Origin: Elysia chlorotica
Lineage: Eukaryota; Mollusca; Gastropoda; Plakobranchidae
Assembly (NCBI GenBank): GCA_003991915.1
Contig: RQTK01000296.1
Coordinates: forward strand, 96,337 to 160,336
Length of the DNA: 64,000 bases
Direction: 5' to 3'
Positions within the stretch are counted from its first letter, which is position 1. Each line of letters starts with the position of its first letter. The translations under genes and the position numbers were made by a program. The notes beneath the pieces were generated by a model, which was not told where the DNA came from, made no database searches, and worked only from the letters and a program-made list of their open reading frames with translations. Shown here piece after piece: positions 1 through 13,274 of the stretch.

Positions 1-326
1 TTCCCCCCACCCCACCCCCTTTACATGCTTTTTTCTCTACCTTCGTTGTTGTTCTGAAAAACACGTTTATTATGTTCCTCTCACACAAAAAACCGATTCT
101 TGCCCAAGAAGCGTAGATTAGAACAAATTCCATTCGGGGCAACTCTTGAAAAAAATGTTGAACTCTTGGTCCTGGAGGAGTCTTACAAATCCTTGAGCAA
201 ACAGTTGTAATGCCACCGCCTTTATTTTTCTTCTTTCTTTGGCCAACGATTGAATTTGCTTGGGTTGGGTAGGGACATGGTTTTTTATCTTAAGTCATGA
301 TAAAAGGACTATAATCATAAAGTTAA

Positions 327-449
327 TCGTGTTATTTTTGTCATTTGTGTGGATATAGTGTAAGCTCTTTCTCTCCTCTCTCTGTCTCTCTATCTCTGTC
401 TGTCTGCCTGTCGTGTTATTTTTGTCAATTGTGTGAATATAGTGTAAGC
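327..449 (+). repeat. Short direct duplication flanking a CT-rich spacer
   Basis: A segment of about 39 bp at 327-365 (GTGTTATTTTTGTCATTTGT at its core) recurs at 411-449 with few changes. The spacer between the copies is CT/TCTG-rich. Confidence 0.7.
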
Positions 450-587
450 ATTCTACCATATCACAGGATCTTTGGGTATTATAATTGTGATATGTATGTA
501 ATTATTATATCAAAAATTTTATGCAGATAATGTTCCAATTTGTAAGGGTAATTCTCTGTCTGCAGTTCAAAGGTCTTTTGGCCAGGA

Positions 588-710
588 TGAGTGAGACAGG
601 AGCCATGGTATTCCTTTACTATCCCTAAGTATTTTAATTGAATTATCTGGGATCCGTCCACTATATATCCTATGTAGTGTTAACTTTGGGCGCTTAGCAA
701 CAAACAAGCA
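588..710 (+). repeat. SINE body and tail fragment
   Basis: It contains the shared SINE body (GAGACAGGAGCCATGGTAT) and a degenerate tail (CCACTATATATCCTATGTAG, then GTTAACTTTGGGCG). It has no tRNA-like head and is quite diverged. Confidence 0.6.
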
Positions 711-739
711 ATGAAACCACCGAAACTTTAATAACATAG

Positions 740-842
740 CAATATTTTTAATGTGGGTGCAATTGTTTAAAGGTAGACCACGGCTTCTAATCACGAGGTA
801 GCGGGTTTGATCTCTACTATCTTGTTGGGTCGGCGTGTCTGT
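740..842 (+). repeat. tRNA-like SINE head with start of shared body
   Basis: A box-B-like GCGGGTTTGATCTC is followed by TTGTTGGGTCGGCGTGTCTG, the opening of the body found in the other SINE copies. The head differs from the two commoner heads. Confidence 0.45.
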
Positions 843-1410
843 ATAATAATATGAATGAAAAATTAAGGGGAATCCAGCAATACGTCTCTGTATAAAATCT
901 TTCTTGATACCCAGGTTAACGTTAAACTGGTAGAAGAGAGCCCATTATATCTCCTTCGACTAAAAGAATAATTCATAAATTTATATTTTATTGTTCCTAC
1001 TCGAAGCATATATTTCGTGATCGATAAACAAAAGCAGGATCATTCGGAATTTGGCAGGAACCCAAATCAAATAGCAGTTTATATTCTGCCCCAATGTAAG
1101 GTCGTGTTTCCTCTCCTTAGATATGTTACGTGACAAATCATTCTTTATCAGAGGTTTTCTTATCTTGAGAAAGGAATATCGACCATTTTATCTTTTGTGA
1201 TGGTTTATTATTGTGTCTAGATGCCCAAAACAAGACGTCAGGCACTGTTCCAGCAAGATATAAAAAAAAAAAACCCACAATAACCATTATTACTTTTACA
1301 GGTGTATATTTTTGTAAGTAGAGAGGTGAAAAAACCAGTCGTCTATTACTGAATTTAGTGTCCATTTGTCAAGGAGAATTGGTCAGTTTGTTCAATAAAA
1401 GGCAAGAAAG

Positions 1411-1412
1411 GA

Positions 1413-1465
<53 letters not shown>
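1411..1465. repeat. (GA)n microsatellite
   Basis: Nearly pure GA dinucleotide tract. Confidence 0.95.
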
Positions 1466-1468
<3 letters not shown>

Positions 1469-3291
1469 TACTACAAAATAATTATATAATTGTATAAAAA
1501 AAAAGACTGTTCATGACTGAATGTATGCCTGCGAGAGTGTATGCGCATCAAAATGTTTACGTTAATTCTGTTCTATCATTTTCAAAGCAACTAATATCTC
1601 TTTACAAAACTATCTATGTCCTTGAGTGTATTTATGACGGAATAAAAACAATTGTTATGCTCTTTACTGTTGCGTCTGTACAGTGCCTTTATGATCTTTT
1701 TTTTTTTTTTATTGCGCCTACCTTTTGTTTATGTAAAGCTTGTCACGACCTTTTCTTATCTGTCAAATAAAATGTGCTTTTTTGTGCTGGAATTATAATT
1801 ATATGATTCTTGTTGAAAATAAAGGATTCCCACCCTTCGAGCAAACAAACAAAAACAAAAACAGAAATAAATTCAATAAAATAAATAGGTTATATAGATA
1901 TAAAGGTTAAACCAGTGGTATTACTCATCGTCTTCCCAGATTTTCATTTAATCGTCGCCATAATAGAAAACTCGTAAGGGCTGGCATGATGATTGTATTT
2001 CGTATTGTGTTGTACAGTGCTTTGGGCCTTATCGCTCCAATTCCTACCACATGACACGCATACACATTTTTTTTTCTAAATACAATTGTTTCTTTATAGG
2101 TCAACAAACAATGGCCTAAATTTAATTGGAGAGGTGTGTTGAAATCCTTTTTTTTCTGTTTTTGAAATTACATACAAACCATTAGAGAGGGAAAAGAGTA
2201 AAATTAATATTACGATGTTTGAAATAAAAAAAGAATTACTTATATAAATTGCTTATATATACCGTCCCTCCAAGAGAATGCCGAAGAAGGTCTTATTCAT
2301 TTACATTTTATATGGATATTACGACGTATAAATCCCTTCCCCATATTTCGGAAAGAAGATCGTATTGCTTTGATGTGTCTGTTAAGAACATGTATTTTTA
2401 TGCCGTATCTTTTGCGACTTTAAGGAAAGAGAGACCGCAGACCAAAACTCTCGCATCAACCTTATCTGTCTTGGGCGCATGAATCTGAACTTTTTTTTTT
2501 GCTGCTGTCTAATTATTTTACTATTGGCCATAATTGTTCGATGAAATGGAAGACGGGGCGACATTAATTTTTTGTGGAAACATAATAATCACTTTGCTAC
2601 GGTTTGGACAAAAGTCATTTTAGTTACATGAGATATAATCAATTAAAAATATAGATGTATTTCCTTATTTCTGCCTGATTAAAGACACTTTTCTAGTTAG
2701 ATAATAAAAAACCTCTTTGCCCATTTTTAATCTGAAAGTTTTGTTATACATATGTACACTTTATTTCACCTTTACAACGATATAATTATCACCTGCGTTT
2801 TGGCCTAAGCCTCAATTATGTCATAATCGGATCAGAGTGACGATTTAAGGGAAAAAGATGCATTAAAGTATCTGACTCATTGGAACGCTCAGTATCACCT
2901 GGAAAAGAAGAACTAGTACCATACCTCCATACATGGTCTGTAGACATTATTCGCACATCATCACCTAAAATAAATTAATTACGGACCACCCATGCTGAGA
3001 ATGCACTCTGCTCAACGAGCCGCGTCCAAGCCGCATCTTGCAGGCTTTGGAAGACAAGTATGATTTGAGAAGCTTACAGAAATAAGTTCGTCTTCATTAA
3101 TCGGTATGAGTCAAAGCATATCGATTAGCCAATATTTTACGATGTTAAAGCCCACGCCTTTTTCCTGTACTGCTATCAGTGTATTCTTTTTGTGAATGTA
3201 TATAAACCAACAAGCGCACATTCACTTTGCACATCCCATGCTTTCTGTCTTTATCTATCCCTCATTTCTATCTATCCACATCTGTATCTGT

Positions 3292-3496
<205 letters not shown>

Positions 3497-3899
3497 CCAA
3501 CTCAATGTCTTCTTATTTTTTCATCAAAAACATGACTTTTTAAACTAACACAAATTCTGTATTTGTAATATCTCGCCATCGGGTTTGCCCGGAAGAAGAC
3601 CAAACTCAAACAGAAAAAAAAGATAAAGGAAGAAGAGACAAGTAAATAACAACATTAACGACAAAAAACCCTATAAAAATCTCTACATAACTCTTTCAGC
3701 CACTCACTGACTGCCTAGCACCTGTATCATTGACTCGAGACAGTTTTGTACAGTGAATCGTTTTTATAACGGCCTACAGAAACTTTGCTCCAATCATCAC
3801 GCACAGCACGCCATTTTGTCCCCTAAAAGCTACAAACAAACAAGGGTTAATATCACGGTGTATGATAGTTTCGATCCGGTCCTTTCAGAAAAGGAGAAT

Positions 3900-4052
<153 letters not shown>

Positions 4053-6263
4053 AAAGAAAATTCCCAGAGTATTGACAATAATCGGACAATATGATCGATG
4101 AGAGACGGGGATTGCGTGCAGCTGTGTTTTATTTTTCTTCTCTTGTTGTTGTTGCTTACCCTACAAGTAAAGGTGAGCAACTTTGCCTGCCCCGTCAGTT
4201 GAGATGTGAGTTCCTCCCTCACAACATCTGCGTTTCTGCCGCTATCACATCGCATCTGAAGGAATACACAATAATTTCATAGTCTTCGAGGACGCTCAGT
4301 GCATGTGAATACTTTTTCTGTGCGAATTTTTGTGGTATTTTCTGTGTGACTCTTTGTGGATTATAAAACAAAACGTTAATTACATGTAGTTCTTTTCATT
4401 TGGTGCATGAAAGGACAAAACATGTTCATGTAGTGTGGTTTATTGTTTTTTAGGTGATTGTTGTGTTGATTTGATTTAGCAGTGTCCTTTGAGTGATAAT
4501 TGTCTAGATATATAACTTGCAAGGAAGCGGGTCGATTCTCATATGGAAAAATCATATAACATTAAAGCATTATTATTGCCCTGGTAATTTTTTATTTGGA
4601 ATTGGCATTCATAGCTTTGCCTTGAAAGTGAAAGGGGAAAATCGTAGAGAGTAAGAAATGATTACCAGTAGGGTCTGTGAGATTTTTTGAAACAGAAGCC
4701 CGCATGAGTGTTTGTGGCCTTGTTTTGGAAGAAAAACAGGTTGTAACACCAGAAAAACGTCCATTTTAGGCATAGAAAATGTCGTAAAACCCTTTAAAAT
4801 TTATTTCAGTTTTTGCTGATGAACTAATTAAATCTCGATTACTTCCCACCAAGAAACCAAATTTGTAACCCGCTGTTAGGCCATTTATATTTATGAAATC
4901 TGCAAAAACCTCAAGTCCTTCAAGTCATGATGTTATTTTATAATAAGTATAACAATCTTCGCATTAACGAAGAAACAAAATGTAGACCCACAGGCTTTTT
5001 GTTTGTTTTAAAAGAGTTGTGTAGTAGCAACAAGTATAAAAATCCCAAACCAAACTAATTTGCCAACTTTTATTAAGGTGATAAAATGGACTCAAGCCAT
5101 TAGTCAAATTAATAATGAGCAATGTCTTTTTTTACTACCTAACCTACATACCATAGATTGTACGTGTGTTTTATTTCTCTTTTATACTGCTGGAAACATG
5201 CGCTGAAAATTATGTGCTGAACTGTCTTGTCCATGGATCAGATGTGTTATTTTTTTTAATCGTATAAGTAAGATTTCCTATAACAAAAGTATACAGCATC
5301 GGATCATTGACTATAGGAAATAGCAGTTATTACTAATTTGGCAAATACCCCCTAAACTTCGTTTGGCAACCAAACATACTTAATTTAGCTATCATTGTCT
5401 AACATAAAGCTTGATTTGGCAATCATTGCCTATCGAGAATAAAACAATGTTGGCCTTTTTCTGGCCACCGGAAGTCCAGTGCTTTGCACTGACTGCCTTA
5501 ACCTTGCTTCACCAGCACAGACGCTTGATTTGACTGTGGTCTCTAATGTAGCAGCCAGTTAGATTACACGTTTAATCCGGGCATTCGTCGAGGAGCTAAT
5601 TCTAGAGGGATTGTCCAGCTTAGCGCAGTGTATAATTGTAGCAATTAATGAAAGCATTAGACCCAAGAGCACGGCGATAGGTTTGCCTTAAATTATCAAT
5701 GTGATCAGAACTGAAGTACATAATTATGCGGTTTAGAAATGGCGGACTTATGTAACGGTGTTATCTTTCGAGGAAATAAAATACGTATTCTATGTGCATT
5801 TATTATTTGGAGTTTTAAACTATTTCATTGGGAAGGTAGGAGTTTACATATGATATGACAACAACAACATATAACATCTGCAAAGATTTTAGCAGACACA
5901 CATTCTAATGGTCAATCATTACTCAAATATTGTCATGCAAACAGTTAAAACTTTCATTTTAATAAAGATTCAATTACTTAATAGAAATACACCCACAGCT
6001 GCATTACTCAGTTTCCGTCCACATGATTCAGTCGCAGTCGCGTAGATGCAAAAAGTGGCATAAGACGATTAATTTTAAGATAACTTACTTTCTTTGTAAG
6101 TAACTCGTGGCTTTATAATTTCCCTCACAATTAAGAATGCGTTATATATTGTGTCATTTGAAAAAAATAAGTTTGGCTTCAGAGAGGAAAAGGTGAACAT
6201 TGCAGATGGAATGTGTGCATTTTGTGAAAACACGCCTGTAACATTAGTGAACGTCCTTTTCCC

Positions 6264-6385
6264 TATATAATTATATATTGTGTTCTAAAACTGAATAAAA
6301 TTAACTTCCGTGCTTGCACGCATTAAGAACACACGTTTGCTGTGCACTGAAACATTCATAACGTGCAGAAAACAAGGTGTGAAGC
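6264..6385 (+). promoter_or_regulatory. Candidate TATA promoter and 5' leader of the giant exon
   Basis: TATATAA lies at 6264-6270, about 120 bp before the ATG at 6386. The ATG has A at -3, and an in-frame TGA lies at 6380-6382, so the reading frame cannot extend upstream without splicing. A CAG at 6366-6368 could instead be a splice acceptor, but its pyrimidine tract is poor and the in-frame stop follows it. I infer an internal promoter; transcript data would decide. Confidence 0.35.
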
Positions 6386-6949
6386 ATGAACGGCAAGGTG
6401 TTGCTGAGACGGAAGTCGTCTCTCCAGATTAAGGCTACCGGCAAAGGCCAGGCTCCTGGGCAAGTGGAGGGCCAATTCAGGTTCCTTCAGAGAGAATCTT
6501 CTAAAAGCCCCAAGCCTTTAAAATCGTCAGTGTCAACGAAATCGCCACCAACAACTTCCCAGCGTGAAGACGTCGATGGGTGTTTGTCAAATCTAGAGAA
6601 CGAAAGAAAAGGCCATGGCAAGCAGAAACCTCAAGGATCTACACAGAACAACCCTAATGAGGCCCCCACCAATGCCATTCGACGCAGCCAAAGCGCCCGG
6701 CCTGCCCTTGCATACCCGGAGGATTCTGAGCGCGGGCGAGCCATGGCGCTTGTCTCCCAAGCCGATAACCGGAGGCCGCGGCCCCAGCAGCGACGTAAGG
6801 ACGCAGCCTCACGGGGCTACCCTGCCGAGGTTTTAGCCAGGGGCGTCACCCCAGAGGGAAGGGAGATCGTGTATGTTAGTTATGACCCCGTGCTTGCAGC
6901 TCAGGGGTACCGGTTGGACCCCCGCCGGAGGAGTTTTTCTTTGGAGGCT
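6386..6949 (+). CDS. Shank giant exon, first part (N-terminal disordered segment)
   Basis: An open frame of 188 codons starts at an ATG with a favourable context and an in-frame stop just upstream. The sequence is basic and serine-rich, without a recognised domain. Basophilic motifs such as RRSQSARPALAYP recur in form in the next segment (RRSVSAAPEL). The frame ends at TGA 6950-6952, exactly where the 1,727-codon frame begins. The second frame is open back to 6886, so both parts are probably one exon. Moving from this frame to the next needs a -1 change, which equals one base missing from the assembly, for example in the T5 run at 6934-6938. A genuine mutation or recoding is less likely; I see no canonical slippery heptamer. 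Assignment to Shank depends on the splice link of the second part. Confidence 0.6.
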
Positions 6950-9900
6950 TGAACGTTCCTGCTGACTCCATATCCGATCCCAGACCAAGAGCGGGTCTTG
7001 CTGTGCGGAGGAGCGTCTCTGCCGCGCCTGAGCTACAGAGAGTCTCCGAATGGTTGCGTAAAAGCGATTTTACCGCCGGGGTAGACCAAGGCACGTTAAA
7101 CTCTAAAGACTTAACACGCAGCGGCAATGTTTACCACGAAACGAAAACAACCAGCATTGAAAATGAGAATTTCACTCCATCGCCGATGTCTCCGACCTCT
7201 TCGTTGTCTTCACCGCCTTTCTCAATCCCTCCTCCTCCACCTACATCTCCACCTTCCCCAAAACGTGCAGACAAAGAGAAACAACTGAAGCTGAAGGAAC
7301 CGTTGATGCCTCTTCCGTCTGCGCCTCGACCGTTGGCCCCCAACACTATGTCTTCGTCTAATACCGCTAAAGCACCGAAACCATTCATGGCGGAGCTGAT
7401 ATCGACCATGCAGAGACAGGAATCGGTGCCAAGTGCTGATCATGAGAACGACGATAACGAAAATCATTCCAAATTGCGGAGAATATCCAGGGACTCAAAA
7501 GCCTCGAGTTTGATAGACTTTGATACGGTCGTCGACTCCATTTTCTCCCTGGCCCTTGAATCCGAGGAGATTGAAGATTTAGAGAGTGGAGGCGCTGGGG
7601 GCATAAAAACTTCCCAGGAAATGAATCGTGAAGTTTCTCCAACGGAAAACACTGAATTATATTCAGAAACAGTTACGCGCTTGAAAGAAACCAACAAATT
7701 CGACTTTGCGCAAAGTGTACCCAACATGATGGATGAGCTCCGAGCGAAAATTGAGGCAAAGAGGCAACTTCAAGACAGTGCTATATCACCGATAAGTTTG
7801 AACAGCGGTACTAAAGCTTCAAGTGAAATACTTACAAAATCTACTCATGAGTCAGAACGGAGGGGCAGTGATGGTCGAAGCGATCTGAGTGGAACACAGT
7901 TTATTCCTCTGGCCTCTTCCACCCCGCCACCTTTACAACACATCACTCTCACTGTATCACCACCAACACCCGCTCCATCTCCGCCGCCCTCGCCCTCACT
8001 AAAAACACAACAGCCACCAAAGCCAGCCTCAAAATCTAAAAAGAAATCCACGACTCCTGCGCCGCAGCCTCCCCCACCGCCACCCCCATTGCCATCATCT
8101 TCGCCACAACCATCTTCCTCAAAGCACAAAAAACCAATAGCATTAACATTGTCAAAAAAGAAGATACAAGCTGCACCACCACCACCACCTCCGCCTCCAC
8201 CTCCACCTCCACCGCCACCTCCATTGACTTCATCTTCCTCAAAACCTCACAAACAAATAGCGTTAACCCCGCAATCGTTAACATCGTCGAAAAAGAATTT
8301 GCAACCTGCACCACCCCCACCACCACCTCCATTGCCAGCATCTTCCTTAAAACCTCACAAGCCAATAGCACTAACGCCTCAATCATTAACATTGTCCAAA
8401 AAGAAGTTGCAGCCTGCACCACGTCCACCGCCACCTCCCACAGCGCCAAGTTCTGTGGAATCCGCGCCATCACATCAGTCGCATCACAAACCAGCCCCAA
8501 GCACAGCCAACACTTCGACGTCCAGAACCAACTCCTCCCTAGTAGTCACCATCCCCACCTACACCAACAACCCGCACTCCTCAATACGTAGCTCTTCAAA
8601 GCTAGCTTTACTCAGCAAAACAGGGGAAGGAGGAGTTCCGAAAGCAGAATTTTTCGCGACTTTGGATTCCCTCCTTTCCCGCGGATCCCGTGCTTCTTCG
8701 CCTGTTGGTAGAGACGATCAAAACTTGAACGGGGTTTCAGCTGCCAAAGCTGCACCAACAACTGACTGTGCCGCTGTCAGCAAAGGCTCTGAGAATTCCA
8801 GTGGGTCGGGACATTCTCTCAATGAAATCCCTAAATTAGAGGCTCTAACGAATGATTACACTGGGCCAAACTCGGCTTTTGTGCCCGTCGTCTCTCGGCA
8901 AACAACGACAGTCACCGCACAGCTAGTGACTGAAAGGAGCTCTTCTGAGCAAATAAACTCCTCCCCTTCTTCCTCTTCACCCAATTCCTTCTCGCGGGAG
9001 GATAGTGAATGTCAAAACTCTTCACCCAACCCAGGGACTGAAGGGGAACACAACCAAACAGCAATTAACAGCGGAGACAGAAACAAAGTGACGGAAACTA
9101 GCCAGACCCAGAAAGGACCCACAAAGGAATTTCTAAATAGCATAGCGAAAGAAATAGCTCTAACAGGCGGATCTCGAAGGCTTAGCAGCCCAGCTGTAAG
9201 TCCGAGGAGTATTATTGAACCTAATCAAGCGAATCCTTCCACTGCTCTGATTGATCCCGTTGGTACTAATGCTAAATCTAGGGAATGTGGAAATGAGAAT
9301 GGGTATAATGCTCTAAAATGGAAGGGAGCGGAAAAAGTGAACTCAAAGGTGGAATCTATTCGAGTTGCGTCAAATACAAATAACGAAGCAGGAATACAAC
9401 AAAGTTCAAACCAGGGAATTAGAGAAACGGATGATGGCCTGGGTCGGAAGTTTGGAATAAGACAAACATCAGAAAGTGGCCAAAACTTCGAACAAGTATT
9501 AGTTACAAGTAGTAGGGCGCCAGGTAAGCTTAGATCTAGGCCCAGTTCTGCTTATCGCGACCACTCGCCTGAAGGCACACCGCGCAGGCCTGCATCTGCT
9601 ACTAGTGTCGTGGACGGTAGTGACAAGTGTTTCCTCCCCCCGCCGCCCGCCCCACCCTCGCTAGAGCTCAGAGTTTACAACGACACCGCAGCTTCCGACA
9701 ACACAGTGCGCGAGACGGCCAAGGGCTCTCCCCCCGCCTCCGCGCCCCCGTCCCACAGTCCCGACGAAGGTGGAAACACACCAGCTCCCGCCGTTGACAC
9801 ACTTGCCGAGTTGGGACCAGTCGCAAGTGGCAGAGGTGCATTCCTTACCACAGAGCAACACCAGACAGCACAAGTCAGTCGCAGCAGCAGTAATTCTCAA

Positions 9901-12128
9901 CAGGACGCTGCCAGTGCTATTTCAGTTTTTTTCCAATCACCGAGTTTCGTTTCTGCCTCACTGAGGTCTAGTGTTTCCGCTACACGGACCAGTGGTTCTA
10001 CGTATCAACAAAGGCAGCCGCGTGACGACACGGTGCGTATTGCTGTCGGGGCGGGTGAGTCGAGCGACCCACTAAACAATAGCCCGGTGGGTCTAGCGGG
10101 CAGTGACGCACCGCTCCACTCTCAGTTAGGACAGCACGCTTCGCCGAATTCCAACCCAGTCACAGAGAGACCCTCAGACTCAGAGTTTACAATATCCAAT
10201 CGTGCAGGCGCGGTGCTTATTCATAGCAAAAGCCACGCCGTGAAAGGTGACCAAACATACATAGATCTAGATCTAGATTCAGAAGTCGTAGAGAGCGAGA
10301 CAGGGTGTTGTGTGACCCCGCCCGAAGACTATGATTGTGACACAGGCCAGGATTACTCAGAACGCCTGAAGACTCGCAGTAATCAACAAACACCTGTTGA
10401 TATCAACCCGCAAAGCAGGCCTGGTATAAATTCTGCTCTACGCTCCAGTCCAAGATCTAGAAATAAAAGTGGTGCCACCAAGACAGCGGGGAATGTGACT
10501 TTCGTGGAGGAGATAACTGTGTTTTCAAGTAGATCCAATAGTTTAGCATCTTTGAGTGGGCTAGTAGATTACGTGCCGGCGTACAGTTCCAACGATTCTA
10601 CTCAAAAGGAGAAGGAAGTGTCCAAGGATGCTAAATCAATACGTCGATCCAGATCATTCAATATCCGCTCATTGATCAGTGCCAAGTGGACTGGGTTACG
10701 TCATAACACCGCGAGCACTCCTCGCGTGGCCAGTGGAGGAAATTCCAAAGATAACCCGAGTATCCAGATCAATAAGCGAGAGGAATCCCCGGTGAGTAGT
10801 GTGCCCCGAAAATCTAAAAATAGCTCTACAAATAAGATAAAGGATAAGAAGAAACGGACGCGGTATCTCAGCGAGCCTGTAGATATCGACGCGTTCAATA
10901 AAAGATACTTTCTTAACAACCCCGACGCCAAAGACAGTGCCGAAAACTTAAGCTCCACCCCTCCCCGGGATTTCGACTCTGACGACAGCGTCACCCCAGA
11001 GGCGAGTGCCGTATTCACCCAGAACGGCCAGCTGAGTCTCCGAGCCCGCGCCGACAGAAGCCTGACAGGCACCCAGCACCACTTGGACGCTGTGTTCCCC
11101 AGGGAGAGGTCTCACTCGCAGGGGAGCGCCAGATCAGCGCCAAACTCTGCTCGGACCAGTAAAGAGAAGCGCAATTCTCAGGTCAGGTTCAAAACCGACA
11201 GCTTTCTCGACCTGCGGACCGTGCCCGTTTCAGACTACACTTACGAAGTGAAGGAGACTCTATTCGTCCACGAAATTCAAGGCAATAGCACTAAAGAATC
11301 AAGTGGTAGTGAGAACAACGGCAATAATGCCGCCAGGCTTACAGGGAGTGCTGGGCCGGATCTAACTGCGATTTTATCCGGTAAAAACAACACCGAGCGA
11401 ACCCCTAGTTCTGTAAGGGGAGAATCCGTAACCAACAGTGCTACCATCACATCAAAGTCATCGGCATCATCAACGTCCAAGATGCTGAGTAGCAACAACC
11501 ACGACCATGAAATCCTGCCTTACTCCCACGGTGGCACCAACGGGACAAAGAGCAGCGGTTCGAACTCACTGCTTCGCTCCAGAGGCCTGTTCTCTAGCAC
11601 GCCGTCCCTCTTCTCCAAATCCTCACCGGAGGAGAAGTTCTGGAAGAAGGAGCTCAAGAAGGAGAAAGAGCAGAAGAAGAAGATGGAGGAGGAGAGGAAA
11701 AAGTTCGAGAAGGAGGTGAAAAAGGAGGAGAAGCGGCGGAAAAAGGTAGAACGCAAGGCGGCGACGCTAACCGCGCGTACGGTGCCGCGAGACTGGAACT
11801 ACGTGTCGCGCCCTATCGAGAGCGTGTACATGCGTCCGCGGCTCCAGATGCGGGCCGTGCCCATAGACTACCAGGACGACCCCCGTATCCCCCCGCCCCA
11901 TCAGGCCCCTCCCCCACGCCCCGTCCCGCCAGGACACCCGTCTCATGGCGCCCAGCTTTACGCCATGTCCAGCGTCGCCCTCAAGGGCGGAGGCGGTTAC
12001 GGCCTGTACGCCAGCACCCCGGACCTAGCCCGTGTGGAGCAGGTATACGGCACGGCCCACAGGCGGCCCATTCAGCCACACGTCGCGCACTATGCTGCTC
12101 CTTACGGATATACCCGCTTCCCTCACAG
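6949..12128 (+). CDS. Shank giant exon, main part (disordered, proline- and serine-rich)
   Basis: A single uninterrupted frame of about 1,726 codons ends at the donor CACAG|GTAAAT. It begins as TTG, not ATG, and most likely continues the 6386 frame. Composition is S/P/N-rich and disordered. Visible elements are polyproline blocks within three degenerate repeats (about 8107-8440), a PPRDF motif (10960-10974) that fits the Homer ligand pattern PPxxF, basic serine clusters such as RRSRSFNIRSL (near 10645), a highly charged K/E helix (11629-11760), and a Tyr/Pro-rich end containing YASTPDLARV. The exon ends in phase 2 (AG), and the next supported exon at 43763 begins with G, giving Arg at the junction directly before the PDZ. 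Ankyrin and SH3 domains are absent. Shank membership is inferred from strand, phase and position; a separate gene ending in other exons remains possible. Confidence 0.65.
8107..8440 (+). repeat. Three in-frame coding repeats with polyproline
   Basis: Within the giant exon, a unit of roughly 35-40 codons is repeated three times: SSxKxHKxIALT, an optional PQSLT, SKKxxQxAP and a proline run. The proline run is longest in the first unit, about 17 residues. Such runs are typical ligands of profilin, EVH1 and SH3 domains. The copies are about 8111-8220, 8231-8335 and 8336-8440. Confidence 0.8.
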
Positions 12129-12674
12129 GTAAATTTTTTCCTGCATTCTATGTGAGTAAACAATTGAGATCCCGGTATATTATTTTAAAGTGGTGCATGT
12201 CATTGTAAAACACAGATTTCTATTAATAGCAATTTTATGTGTTGTAAACTTGTCATTGTTTTACGTCGTCTTTTTCGTTTTGTTTTCTTATAAAGGTACT
12301 ACACGTAAGGAGTGGTCATACCGATTTCTTTTTATGCTTTGTTTGTCCGCCAAGCCACATTTCTATACATTATTTTATATTCCCTTTGTTCACTTATTGT
12401 TATGCTAATTTTGATGTCTTGCCTATCTTTCATATTTCTGTTTATTCTAATAGCCCCTCTCTTTCTCTCCCTTCAATAACGTTTACACAATGTCATCTTT
12501 TCTGTAGATTTGTTCTATTTACTCTCGCTCACTCATTTTTTCAAGATATAGGCCTATTTTAATGGTTACTGAAAACAACAACAACAACAACACCCACAGT
12601 TATAACACCGCAGTGCGCAACTGAACCCTTGTTAGTTGTAAGCAAACATCGTTTGACTGCTTTAACCTCTCTCT

Positions 12675-12745
12675 ATTGTCAGACGTCAGTCTTGGGGCCT
12701 GTCCACAATATAGCCTAAATATTGCTAAAATTTGATGTTAAGCAT
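12675..12745 (+). repeat. SINE tail fragment
   Basis: It contains TTGTCAGACGTCAGTCTTGG and CCACAATATAGCCTA of the shared body and tail, with no head. Confidence 0.75.
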
Positions 12746-12759
12746 CAAAATAAACTATC

Positions 12760-12765
12760 TCTCCA

Positions 12766-12821
<56 letters not shown>
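12760..12821. repeat. (CT)n microsatellite
   Basis: CT tract on the transcribed-sense strand of the intron. Confidence 0.95.
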
Positions 12822-12822
<1 letters not shown>

Positions 12823-13274
12823 GAGAGATCCTGCTACACCTAGCTAAAAAGATCCCGTAACTCTTACATAATCAGCCATTGAGTCCCTTCCCTTGATTCC
12901 CATACATCCGATTTAAGCCTCTTTTCGTCCATCTGTCGTGCAGGGGAGTAGGGAGAAGGGAACAACCCTATCCCCTGCCCGGTGTTACTGTCTTTTCGTC
13001 CATCTGTAGGGGAGGGCAGTAGGGGGAAAGGAAGGAACAACCCCATCTCCTGTCCAGCTAGATTCTATACTGTTACAGTGTTACCTCTAGGCCTCGTCCA
13101 TGCATGCAACCCATGTTTTCCTGGATCGGACTGGGGCCCAGGCTCCACAAATCCGGCCACTAATCCGGTCTGACCGCGAGGCAAACACAACTGTAGGCCT
13201 ACACCAGGGCACTGGGCATGATACAGTCTATATAGATACTGGAGTGATCCAGCTAAACACTGACCATGTCTCCC

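Noticed and set aside
6931-6952. Programmed -1 ribosomal frameshift
   Set aside because: The T run does not form a canonical slippery heptamer in the needed frame; one missing base is simpler.
8036-8500. 154-aa frame on the minus strand within the giant exon
   Set aside because: Shadow of the proline-rich coding repeats on the other strand.
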